Origin: Rivularia sp034931125
GTDB taxonomy: Bacteria > Cyanobacteriota > Cyanobacteriia > Cyanobacteriales > Nostocaceae
Length of the DNA stretch: 64,000 nucleotides
Assembly: GCF_034931125.1 (NCBI RefSeq)
Contig: NZ_JAYGHM010000039.1
Location: 1-64,000 of the forward strand
Direction of reading: 5' to 3'
The notes below the pieces were generated by a model. The model did no database searches, was not told the origin of the DNA, and was given only the letters and a program-made list of their open reading frames with translations. The position numbers and the translations under genes are program-made. Positions 1 through 7,567 of the stretch are shown piece by piece (positions within the stretch are counted from its first letter, which is position 1; each line of letters starts with the position of its first letter).

Positions 1-144
1 AAGTTTAATTATGCAGTTACATTCAAACATTTAGGGAGAAGTTTCTTCCTAAAAATTAAGAATCCTTAAAGATAAAAACTTATAGACAAGATATAATGAC
101 GATTGTTGATATAAAGTTCAAAAAAGTTAAGCTAAATAAACATT

Positions 145-444
145 GTGGATAATTGGAATATTTTAGTAGAAAATACAGACGATGGTTTTACGGTAGCGAC
201 TGTCTTAGAAGTTCCTGATTGTCAAATTACTGATAAAACAAAACAAGGTGCTGTTGAAAAAGTTATTTCTAAGTTGCAAAAACGCCTAGCTAATGCCGAA
301 ATTGTTAAGATTCCAATATCAACGCAACCACTTGTCTCAGAAAGCTCTTTAATGAAATTTGCTGGAATATTTCAGGATGACCCAGATTTTCTTGAAATTA
401 TGCAACAAATGAGAGCAGAGCGCGAATTAGATAGCGACCAATGA
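145..444 (+). CDS. Antitoxin of a VapBC-like toxin-antitoxin pair (putative)
   Basis: Small 99-residue protein starting at a GTG. Its stop codon overlaps the ATG of the downstream PIN-domain toxin (ATGA), the usual translationally coupled layout of type II toxin-antitoxin pairs. The sequence has a short N-terminal beta-like part (residues 1-30), a basic helix around residues 32-50 and an acidic, glutamate-rich C-terminus that could cover the toxin active site. I do not recognise a named DNA-binding fold, so the antitoxin role is inferred from the neighbour. It would be expected to bind and neutralise the RNase and to repress its own promoter. Confidence 0.7.
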   Translation: MDNWNILVENTDDGFTVATVLEVPDCQITDKTKQGAVEKVISKLQKRLANAEIVKIPISTQPLVSESSLMKFAGIFQDDPDFLEIMQQMRAERELDSDQ

Positions 445-866
445 GTTTCTGGATTCTTGATACCGATCACGCCTCACTATTTCTAGCTGGAAATAAGTCA
501 ATCATAGCTCAAGTTGCAAAGCATTCTAATGATGTAGCCATTACCGTAATTACTGTTCAAGAACTATTTAATGGTTGGGCTGGAAAATTAAATGACCCTG
601 CACAACAGGGCAATCTTGTTCATCTTTATACTACATTATGGAAAACCACAGAATTTTTTAAGGTAATAACTGTCTTGAACTTTGAAGAAGATGCTGAAAA
701 TACTTATCAAGCCTTACGGCAAAATAAGGCTTTAGCAAAAAAGAGAATTGAAAAAGATTTACGAATAGCATCTATTGCTCTGGCTCAAAATGCAACAATC
801 GTTACACGTAATTACAAAGATTTTTCCCAAATTCCAAACCTAAATATTGAAAATGGGCAAGATTAA
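441..866 (+). CDS. vapC: PIN-domain ribonuclease toxin, VapC family
   Basis: 141 residues, typical length for VapC. The four acidic positions of the PIN fold can be followed: Asp in LDTDH (residues 6-10), Glu in VQELF (about 40-44), Asp in EKDLRIASIAL (about residue 106) and the C-terminal TRNYKDF block with its Asp. These residues coordinate Mg2+ and cleave RNA, often tRNA or rRNA, when the antitoxin is degraded. It overlaps the upstream antitoxin by 4 bases, so the two are co-translated. Such pairs stabilise plasmids and genomic islands, which fits the partition and relaxase genes that follow. Confidence 0.88.
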   Translation: MSFWILDTDHASLFLAGNKSIIAQVAKHSNDVAITVITVQELFNGWAGKLNDPAQQGNLVHLYTTLWKTTEFFKVITVLNFEEDAENTYQALRQNKALAKKRIEKDLRIASIALAQNATIVTRNYKDFSQIPNLNIENGQD

Positions 867-1499
867 TACTTTTGTACAAGTCTCTACGAGAATTAGTATC
901 ATCAAAATGCTTTTTTACATTTTTGTCTTATGAAATAAATAAGTAAGTGTTATTGCCCTTATACAAAAAACCAGACAGATATGTCCGGGATGAAGGATTC
1001 TTATCCTTCGATTGGTAGATTTAATTAATGCACCTTTTCGCGACCAAAAAAGTAGATAGCACCAAATTTATAACAACACAAACTTTATCTATGCTTTAAA
1101 TTGCACATTGTTAAATTCATACTAACTTAAAAATATAAAAGCTTCAAAATGTTATGATATTTAATTAAATTATTCTTAAAAAGTAAAATAATTGTTCTCA
1201 ACATTGAGATATTTTCTCTACACAAATCGATCTATTTTTTAGATATATACACGTAAGTTTCATATAGGAAACGTGCATTAAATAGCCTGTTATTAGCTAG
1301 CTTTAATGCTTAGATTCTCAAAACAATACTCTTATGAATAAATATTGGTATTGATATCATCCATGCCTTTATTGCTGGTACACAGATATCAGTATTCTTT
1401 GTTTGATTGCACTAAGAAATGCTGAGTTATTTTTATAACTCGTTACACTGAACTTTGAAAAAACAGATAAATTTCATCTTAGATGCAGCAATTATGATG
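867..1499. other. Intergenic region with two adjacent hairpins
   Basis: No gene seen in about 630 AT-rich bases. At 971-988 there is a near-palindrome (ccagaca / tgtccgg) immediately followed at 992-1009 by a 7-bp stem (gaaggat / atccttc) with a 4-base loop. No U-run follows, so these are not clear terminators. They lie between the end of the vapC-like gene and the convergent end of the relaxase gene. The rest is low-complexity AT-rich sequence. Confidence 0.4.
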
Positions 1500-3086
1500 T
1501 TAATAGGATTGTTGTTGCTGATTATATTCGGAAACATCAATTGCGTTTGCGTTGGGTAAAATTTTTCTTATCGACACGATTCTTTTTTCTGGCAATGCAA
1601 CAACCACATTGGGTAAAGTTTTGAGAAACTCTGACGGTAATGGTGCATTTTCATTATCGAGAGTGAGATAAAGCGTTCTATGGTTATGAGGTGCATTTTT
1701 TACCATAATCTTGAGTGCATCTATTGGAGAAGAATTTAAAACTGCTGTTTCTATCAATCCACGATTTGAACCACCCACGCTTAAATGAAACCAACCACTT
1801 GAGCGTCTACTACCCGTACATAAGCTAAATTCATGTTCGCTGTTTTTCAAGGAATACAAATAAGCTCCCGTTGTTCTCCCATCAAGATTACGAGCGATAA
1901 ATACTGCATTACCGTTCGTCGAAGCATACAATAAACCCCGCTGTTGCAGGGATTTTAAAAGCTTTTGTGGAATAGAGTGCTTTTGGTTTAAGTAATCTTC
2001 GACAACTAAAAGATGGTTGTGTGAAGGTATGGGTGGCACAAATATAGATTCTTGTGTTTGTCGTGCAATAGTTAAAGCGCTTTTGGAAACTGCGTGTGTC
2101 ATACTAGTTTCACCAAATCTGTCCCGCAACCAAACTACAGCATCATCAAAATTACACTTGTTAACGCTCATCACTAAAGACAGCGGATTACCTAAATGCT
2201 CATATTGATTCAGCCCTAGTTCGTAAGCAACTTCGGATAATTTTAAGTCTAGTCGTTCGTGGTTTGCTCTGAGCAGCCTTACTTCATTTTCTAAAGAGTA
2301 TCGTAATTGTTCGCTCACAGATGCGGTTTGCTTTAACTCGGTGAGTTGTTGAAGAATGCGATCGCGCTCTCTCAATTGATAATTAATCACCTCCAATTGC
2401 GGATTTAATAACTCAATCACCCTTTGTCTGTATGCAACACTTCCTTCTCGTGGTTGGGGTTGGGGAATATAACGCTCTAAGTCGAGTAATTGAGAATCTT
2501 GATTTACTGCTGCATAGTACTTTTTGATTTTAGTGTGAGTCGCAACACTCCCTTTTACACCTCGCACTATTCCCAAATGTTCAACAGCATTTGCAAAACT
2601 ATCTTGTAACTGATACATTTTCACCCTCGTACCAAATAATGCTTTGCAATTCAGTTTTCCCCGCTCATCCAACGGTACAAGATAAGCGTGGATATGCGGT
2701 GTTATTTCATCGAGATGTAATGATGCTTTGACTATGCGATCACCCCAAGAATTATCTAACCACTCAACAACTGCCTCTACGAAATCATCCAAGCGCTGTT
2801 TGTCATAATTTCCACCTTCGTGTGCTGCATAGGGACGGAAGTATTCTGCGCTTGCACTCAGCAACATCTCGACTGTTAGAACGGCATCAGAGCGATATTT
2901 TTGAGAACCGATTTTGTTTCTTACCTTCAAAACTAAATCAAGATTGTCACAATTTTCTACGACTTCTAAATTCTTGATCTGCGGGTTTGCCGACGGTGTA
3001 TTTACCTCTCTTGCAGTGTGTGCTTCACTCCGAGCCAAAGCACCCCAGGATTTTATTTTCTGAATTCTACAAATTGTAAAAGCCAT
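1500..3086 (-). CDS. MobV/Pre-type relaxase fused to a DUF3991/Toprim-like C-terminus
   Basis: 528 residues. The N-terminal 200 residues match plasmid recombination/mobilisation proteins of the MobV family: an HxxRE block near residue 23 (SEAHTARE) and the metal-binding HLDEITPHIH motif at residues 124-133. The family nicks plasmid DNA at oriT and starts transfer. Residues 225-285 look like a coiled coil. From about residue 350 a second module resembles DUF3991 followed by a Toprim-like segment: a YLNQKHSIPQKLL block, NAVFIAR, TTGAYLY, then a GLIETAVLNSSPIDALK stretch like the second Toprim motif. Toprim domains occur in primases and topoisomerases, so transfer and priming may be linked in one chain (inference). 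The gene is isolated; a matching oriT was not found. Confidence 0.85.
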   Translation of the reverse strand: MAFTICRIQKIKSWGALARSEAHTAREVNTPSANPQIKNLEVVENCDNLDLVLKVRNKIGSQKYRSDAVLTVEMLLSASAEYFRPYAAHEGGNYDKQRLDDFVEAVVEWLDNSWGDRIVKASLHLDEITPHIHAYLVPLDERGKLNCKALFGTRVKMYQLQDSFANAVEHLGIVRGVKGSVATHTKIKKYYAAVNQDSQLLDLERYIPQPQPREGSVAYRQRVIELLNPQLEVINYQLRERDRILQQLTELKQTASVSEQLRYSLENEVRLLRANHERLDLKLSEVAYELGLNQYEHLGNPLSLVMSVNKCNFDDAVVWLRDRFGETSMTHAVSKSALTIARQTQESIFVPPIPSHNHLLVVEDYLNQKHSIPQKLLKSLQQRGLLYASTNGNAVFIARNLDGRTTGAYLYSLKNSEHEFSLCTGSRRSSGWFHLSVGGSNRGLIETAVLNSSPIDALKIMVKNAPHNHRTLYLTLDNENAPLPSEFLKTLPNVVVALPEKRIVSIRKILPNANAIDVSEYNQQQQSY

Positions 3087-3886
3087 CTTTTTTTATCCGA
3101 GAAAATAATAAGAATTAATTTTAATTACTGTTATCGCATTTATTAGGAAGAGTACAGAATTGACTTCTAAAAATATCTAAAAATAGCCAAAATATATACC
3201 TAATTAATTACGTAAACAAGAAATAATATGAGTATTTTTTGAATCATATATGTTGTGTATAAAGACTGATAAGTTCGATTCTTCCCACTATTTATGGTTA
3301 ATATACAAAACACTAAATATTATCAAAACTAGTAATTATACAGAAGCATTATTTCAAGATGATGTTCTTAAGATAAAAGCATAGAGACAAATACAGCACC
3401 ATAACAATATTAATTGATATAAGTTCAACTATCGCTGCTTTTATACTGATATTTTTCGGCACTTCTTGCCTAAGTATCTTATCTGTCTTTAGTTATATTG
3501 CAGTAATTAGGATTAGTTTGCTAACAAGGTAAGTAAGATTTTATTTTATGAGAAGGGAGAGGAAATTAAATAGTGAATGTATTAGCCTTACTAATCAGAT
3601 GTACCTTGCCAGAAAAACCATTATTCGGAAATCAAGAACTATGACCAATTTAATTTTTGACGTGATTAGGCTGAATTATTTGCCAGCCATTATTCAAAAC
3701 AAAGGTGTAGTGTGTTTCACCTTTATAACTGAGAAGAAGCTGAAATATTTTATGCCCTATTTTTAACGCTGCATTTAATATTTTCTAAAATCACTGTTGA
3801 ATTTAGTCATTTAATACTGTGTTTTATTCCTCAATTTCTCTCTCCGTAGCAGTTAGACAGTTTTCATTAATCAAAATAATCATAAG
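3087..3886. other. Intergenic region upstream of relaxase; possible remnant of a partition gene
   Basis: About 800 AT-rich bases between the divergent relaxase and the ParM-like fragment. A 72-codon reading frame at 3548-3766 has no recognisable motif and I do not call it. MobV-type oriT sites usually lie just upstream of the relaxase, here about 3090-3300, but I see no convincing inverted repeat. The N-terminal part of the actin-like gene starting at 3887 should lie in this stretch if the gene were intact, and it is not there. Confidence 0.4.
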
Positions 3887-4306
3887 GTGGTTGCTAGAAC
3901 TTCCGGACAGAATGCTTCACAACTAGCTCCTGCTGTGGTGGCTGCTGGTAGCGATATTTCTACTACTCCTCTAACAAAGTTGTTGAAAAGTACCAGTAAC
4001 ATTAATAAACGCCATGAATTGATCCAAGTACAGAAGGCTATAAAGGTTGCTAGGAGGGAATATGCGGCAGTACTCACAAGTTGGTTAGACCAAGTAGTTT
4101 CACGTTCGCTGGTTTCAGAAATCTTATTTTGCGGTGGAACTGCGGATTACATGAGGAGAGAGTTAAATTCACATTATTCAGGGACAGTTTGTTTATGGGG
4201 AGTTGGTGCAGACATTCCATCACAAGTTGATAGCTTTGGATTGGGAAGTCGGTTGGCTGATGTTTACAGCGTATTTTTGTATTTCTTAAAACAAATAGAT
4301 GTGTAA
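3887..4306 (+). pseudogene. C-terminal fragment of a ParM/StbA-like plasmid-segregation actin
   Basis: 139 residues beginning at a GTG. The block EILFCGGTADYMRRELNSHY (residues 78-97) resembles the C-terminal nucleotide-binding loop of ParM/StbA-type actins (hydrophobic-GGG, then an LxxEL helix), and the following LADVYSVFLYF resembles the family's closing helix. Family members are usually 300-400 residues, so the N-terminal ATPase lobe with its two phosphate loops is missing and the upstream bases do not encode it. The fragment is probably inactive as a filament-forming ATPase. It sits at the head of a partition-like operon (4354 to 6413), where a full actin would be expected. Family assignment is moderate. 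Confidence 0.55.
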
Positions 4307-4353
4307 TAAACAAATCGATTTTCGTTGGCGTTATCAGCCATGTCAATCAATGG

Positions 4354-4689
4354 ATGGATGTCCAATTAATGAATTATATTCAATCCAATCGGATTACGGG
4401 TAAAACACAAATGATGCTTGTAGCAGTGCGTTCATTTTGGCTGACTCATGCTCTTGCTAATTATTCAGATGATGAAAAAGAAGTACAGCGCATAGCTCAA
4501 ATTTGTGTAAAATCTCTCAGAAAACAGGCACAAGAAATTGTTGAATTAGCAGGATTGGAAGATGCTTCTCTAACATTTTTAACACAGAATTCTATACAGT
4601 CTCGTTCAAATAATCATTCTTGCGATCGCCTCGATAATCAAAGCGAAAATAATGTTTACGATGATACGGGTTTAAGTAATTTTATGTAA
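4354..4689 (+). CDS. Hypothetical small protein of the partition-like operon
   Basis: 111 residues, GTG or weak start close to the end of the actin-like fragment. The middle (residues 15-65) is predicted helical and mildly basic. The last 40 residues are polar and rich in Ser, Asn and Asp and probably disordered. No family recognised. Its position between an actin-like gene and a ParA-like ATPase suggests an adaptor or centromere-binding role (ParR-like), but nothing in the sequence proves it. Confidence 0.5.
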   Translation: MDVQLMNYIQSNRITGKTQMMLVAVRSFWLTHALANYSDDEKEVQRIAQICVKSLRKQAQEIVELAGLEDASLTFLTQNSIQSRSNNHSCDRLDNQSENNVYDDTGLSNFM

Positions 4690-4710
4690 GTTATCTAACA
4701 TAGGTTTTGT

Positions 4711-5700
4711 ATGAGTTTTCAACCAGTTAAAAGGAAAAGAGGCAGACCCAAAAAAACGGTTTTGACCCTTCGAGAAGATATACAAACAGAAAAATTAACT
4801 ATGGATAAGAATAAATTACCAACGAATGAAAAAGTAGAAGATTGGGATAAAGAAATTGATGGCTCGGAAATAAATGAAGAAATTACAGAACCTCCAATCA
4901 ATGAAATATTAAAGGGAGAAACTACTCAGGGCAATCATAATAGCGAGGAACAACAACAAACATCAACTAATGGTTTTGTTCGAGTAGAGAAAGAAAATAG
5001 TTTCAAACAACCAACAATTATTCACATTATTGACGGAGAAAAAGGGGGGTGCGGTAAATCATTTTTTTGTAGAACCTTTATTGAATACTGCAATTCCATC
5101 GCTTACGATGTGGCAATTGTTGACGCTGATACAAGTAATAAAGATATAGCTAAAATTTATCCGTCGGTTGAAGTTGCTTTTTTTAGTGATGATGAAAAGC
5201 TGGCATCGGAAGCTGATAAAATATTTGATTTGGCTTTTGAAAAATCCGTACTTGTCAATCTACCCGCTCAAGTTTATTCCAATGTTACTGACTGGATAGA
5301 ACGTAATGATTTAGTTAATTTAGGTAAAGATAATTCAATTAAGTTTATTAAATGGTTTGTTTGTATGGGAGGTGTTGACTCGGTAAATTTCTTTCTTAAA
5401 TCCTTAGATGATTTAGGAGATGACATTATTCATGTATTTGTAAGAAATCAAGGATTATGCGATGACTGGCAGTATATAAACCAGATGCCAGAATTTCAAT
5501 CGGCTGTCAGTGACTACAACTTTGTCATCATGGATTTCCCCAAATTTCCATTTTGGGAAAGAAACATGATTGACCGTTTAGGGATAACTTTCGATATGGC
5601 GATCGCACATCCCGAATTAAAGGTTGTTCCCAAGCAACGAGTAAAGAATTTTCTAAAATTGGCTTATGCTTCTTTAGCTGCAACGGAGTTAATTCAATGA
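4711..5700 (+). CDS. ParA/MobD-like P-loop ATPase with AT-hook-like N-terminus
   Basis: 329 residues. It opens with KRKRGRPKKT (residues 8-17), an AT-hook-like basic motif that could bind the minor groove. A low-complexity acidic linker leads to a ParA/MinD-type ATPase domain from about residue 106: the Walker A reads GEKGGCGKS (110-118), close to the deviant KGG.GKT form, with VAIVDADTSNKD as the switch I/A' region and FVIMDFPKFPFW as Walker B. Such ATPases position plasmids or, in mobilisation operons, support the relaxosome. Its TGA overlaps the start of the next gene by 4 bases, so both are translated together. Confidence 0.8.
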   Translation: MSFQPVKRKRGRPKKTVLTLREDIQTEKLTMDKNKLPTNEKVEDWDKEIDGSEINEEITEPPINEILKGETTQGNHNSEEQQQTSTNGFVRVEKENSFKQPTIIHIIDGEKGGCGKSFFCRTFIEYCNSIAYDVAIVDADTSNKDIAKIYPSVEVAFFSDDEKLASEADKIFDLAFEKSVLVNLPAQVYSNVTDWIERNDLVNLGKDNSIKFIKWFVCMGGVDSVNFFLKSLDDLGDDIIHVFVRNQGLCDDWQYINQMPEFQSAVSDYNFVIMDFPKFPFWERNMIDRLGITFDMAIAHPELKVVPKQRVKNFLKLAYASLAATELIQ

Positions 5701-6413
5701 GTGCAGTTGATGCTTCCAAAAGTATAGAAGAAAAACCCAAAACCCCGGATGATTTACTTGCTGAAGCTCTCAAGGGTAAGAGCGAATCGTTTAAAACACG
5801 AGTATTGCATTTTGCTCATAGCTGTGGATTATCTCAAGATGACCCATTGTTTCTAATAATGATTGCTACGGGGCAACTAGAAGTAATGTTGGAAGATGCA
5901 CCCGAAACATTACAAGTACTTTTTAAAACTTGGAATCGGGATTTAGCTTCTAATTTAGAGAAGGTGGAGCAAGTTGCAGTTGAAAGACAAAAGGTAGCAA
6001 TTAACCGTGCTGCACAAGCTTTGATTCATGAATCTTTGGTACGTGAAGGTCGGAATATTATCAATTCTATTTATCCTGCTGTTATTGTATTTTTTCTGAT
6101 ATTTGCAGCAGGTTTTATCGGTGGAGTCTCTATTCCACCTTGGATTGTAGGTGTGTTGGGAAAGGGATACACCTTGGTGAAGTCGAATAATTTAACTTGG
6201 GAGGAATTAGATGCAATGAAATGGGCAATGTCGAATGAAGGTCGATTTGCGAGGAATTTAATTGATTGGAATCGCGGTTATTTGGAGAATGGTGAATGTA
6301 TCAAGGATACTCAGAAATTGGGTGTAGTTTTATCGCAATACAACCGCAAAGCCAAGTCAGGATTTTGCACTATTTGGGTAGTTCCGGCAGATAAACGTAA
6401 GTTTGGTTCTTAG
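5697..6413 (+). CDS. Membrane-anchored partner of the ParA-like ATPase (DUF6753-like)
   Basis: 238 residues, start overlapping the ATPase stop (ATGA). The DDPLFLIMIATGQLEVMLED block (residues 43-62) resembles conserved cyanobacterial plasmid proteins that I believe are grouped as DUF6753; the name is from memory. A helical region (70-115) leads to one strongly hydrophobic segment at about 122-150 (YPAVIVFFLIFAAGFIGG), then a polar C-terminal domain with WNRGYLENG. Predicted: cytoplasmic helical N-terminus, one membrane anchor. Coupling to a ParA-like ATPase suggests a membrane tether for plasmid positioning or mobilisation. Confidence 0.7.
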   Translation: MSAVDASKSIEEKPKTPDDLLAEALKGKSESFKTRVLHFAHSCGLSQDDPLFLIMIATGQLEVMLEDAPETLQVLFKTWNRDLASNLEKVEQVAVERQKVAINRAAQALIHESLVREGRNIINSIYPAVIVFFLIFAAGFIGGVSIPPWIVGVLGKGYTLVKSNNLTWEELDAMKWAMSNEGRFARNLIDWNRGYLENGECIKDTQKLGVVLSQYNRKAKSGFCTIWVVPADKRKFGS

Positions 6414-6490
6414 CGCTTAAATCATTACATAAAGACCAAGATGAAAAATCTTCCACAAGCACAAGCGTCTACACATAATCTAAATTAAGA

Positions 6491-6700
6491 TTAAATCTCT
6501 ATGTAATCATCATCAGATAACTTACTTTCTCTCGCTATTTTTTCCATTTTATTTACCTCTCTTTTCCATTCTTCTTCGTTCGGGTCGTAGAAATAATCAA
6601 CATCTACGTAACCTTCACTAATAAGTTCTTCTGGAGTCATCCCACAAGAAAGCTGACTGATATTTGTTTGTGGAATATGTGTCCCTTTTTTATCTTTCAT
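6491..6700 (-). CDS. Small acidic hypothetical protein
   Basis: 69 residues on the minus strand, convergent with the partition-like operon. The C-terminal half is very acidic (DVDYFYDPNEEEWKREVNKM and DDDYIEI). No family recognised. The start has only a weak upstream purine tract. It could be a small regulator or orphan antitoxin, but no partner lies next to it. Confidence 0.45.
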   Translation of the reverse strand: MKDKKGTHIPQTNISQLSCGMTPEELISEGYVDVDYFYDPNEEEWKREVNKMEKIARESKLSDDDYIEI

Positions 6701-6778
6701 AAAATTTACCGGCTCAAGTGTAATTATATTGTTGTTTAACCTTTTTGAAAGAAGTAATTATTAACTCAAGATAATGAT

Positions 6779-7567
6779 TTGGATATGGCTTTAAAGCTCA
6801 ATCAATTTGATACAAAAACTAAACAAAATACAGGTATCGAACAAAAGCTAACGAATTCGCTTGCACAATATTTATTTCCTAACACTAATTTTAGCATCGG
6901 CATTGCTTATCCTAATGCCACAATACCAGAAGACCTGGAAGAAAATTTAGATGGAATGAGTTTACAATTTTCGTCTGGTACAAGGATGTTCTTCGCCGAT
7001 AACAAGAATGTTCGCTCTTCATTGTATCCTAACCCTTCTGATGGTGCAGCTTATCCTTTACCTTTCACACCTTGTCAAAGCTTTCATGAATTAAAGGAGG
7101 TGAGAGTTTTAATTGTTGATGATGTAACTGGAGAAAACGGTGGTGTTATAGCTAAAAATGATGCTCGAAAGTTAGTTGGTGATTGTAAAGGTTTAATAGA
7201 CAGGGATTTCGCAATTTCTAACAATATACAACCGCGTGCTTTTCAGTTTCGACTTGGTATCAAACCTCAAAAAGAGTGTCCAGTTATGCGAATCGCAAAG
7301 GGTACGCTCGCACCTACAAAACTCAGTAGGCTGGGGGAATCTTCTTTTAGCATGAGTGGTAAGCTAACAGACGGTACTCTCCGTTCTAAGATTGGTTACG
7401 ATATGGTACTAGCGACATCTTCTTTCAAAGGAAGGAAAGGAGAAGATGCGATTAAACCTGGAGAATATATACTTTCCCTGCACAGCGATATATTGATACC
7501 TGCTCTCGACGTAAAGAACTTGCTGGAAAAAATTTGGATTCGGATACAGATTCTAAACAAGATATAG
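6779..7567 (+). CDS. DPBB RNA-polymerase-like protein, N-terminal part (beta-like barrel)
   Basis: 262 codons, TTG at 6779 or more likely ATG at 6785. Residues 110-185 follow the pattern of the first double-psi beta-barrel of RNA-dependent RNA polymerases and RNAP beta: a GGVIAKNDARKL block, then QPRAFQFRLG (151-160), like the SAFQ.R.GG.KG block of eukaryotic RdRPs, followed by lysines at 162, 165, 174 and 181, one or two of which could be the barrel lysines that contact nucleotide. The frame closes 33 bases after the next frame opens. At the junction, slipping back one base within the A6 run at 7527-7532 joins the chains as LLEKNLDSDTDSKQDIDEKL with no stop, giving about 800 residues. See the second half at 7534. 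Confidence 0.72.
   Translation: MDMALKLNQFDTKTKQNTGIEQKLTNSLAQYLFPNTNFSIGIAYPNATIPEDLEENLDGMSLQFSSGTRMFFADNKNVRSSLYPNPSDGAAYPLPFTPCQSFHELKEVRVLIVDDVTGENGGVIAKNDARKLVGDCKGLIDRDFAISNNIQPRAFQFRLGIKPQKECPVMRIAKGTLAPTKLSRLGESSFSMSGKLTDGTLRSKIGYDMVLATSSFKGRKGEDAIKPGEYILSLHSDILIPALDVKNLLEKIWIRIQILNKI

Noticed and set aside
971..1009. Riboswitch or terminator at the two hairpins
   Set aside because: No U-run and no conserved riboswitch core; downstream gene is convergent.
3087..3300. oriT for the MobV relaxase
   Set aside because: Expected location, but no inverted repeat or nic-like sequence that I could defend.
3548..3766. 72-codon reading frame upstream of the ParM-like fragment
   Set aside because: No recognisable motif, no clear ribosome-binding site, AT-rich composition typical of random open frames.
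4074..4346. Minus-strand reading frames overlapping the actin-like fragment
   Set aside because: Antisense shadows without motifs; the plus strand carries the recognisable ParM-like block.
7520..7540. Classical X-XXY-YYZ slippery heptamer in the zero frame
   Set aside because: In the zero frame the run reads gaA AAA ATT, so only the P-site codon slips cleanly; transcriptional slippage or a simple deletion explains the data equally well.
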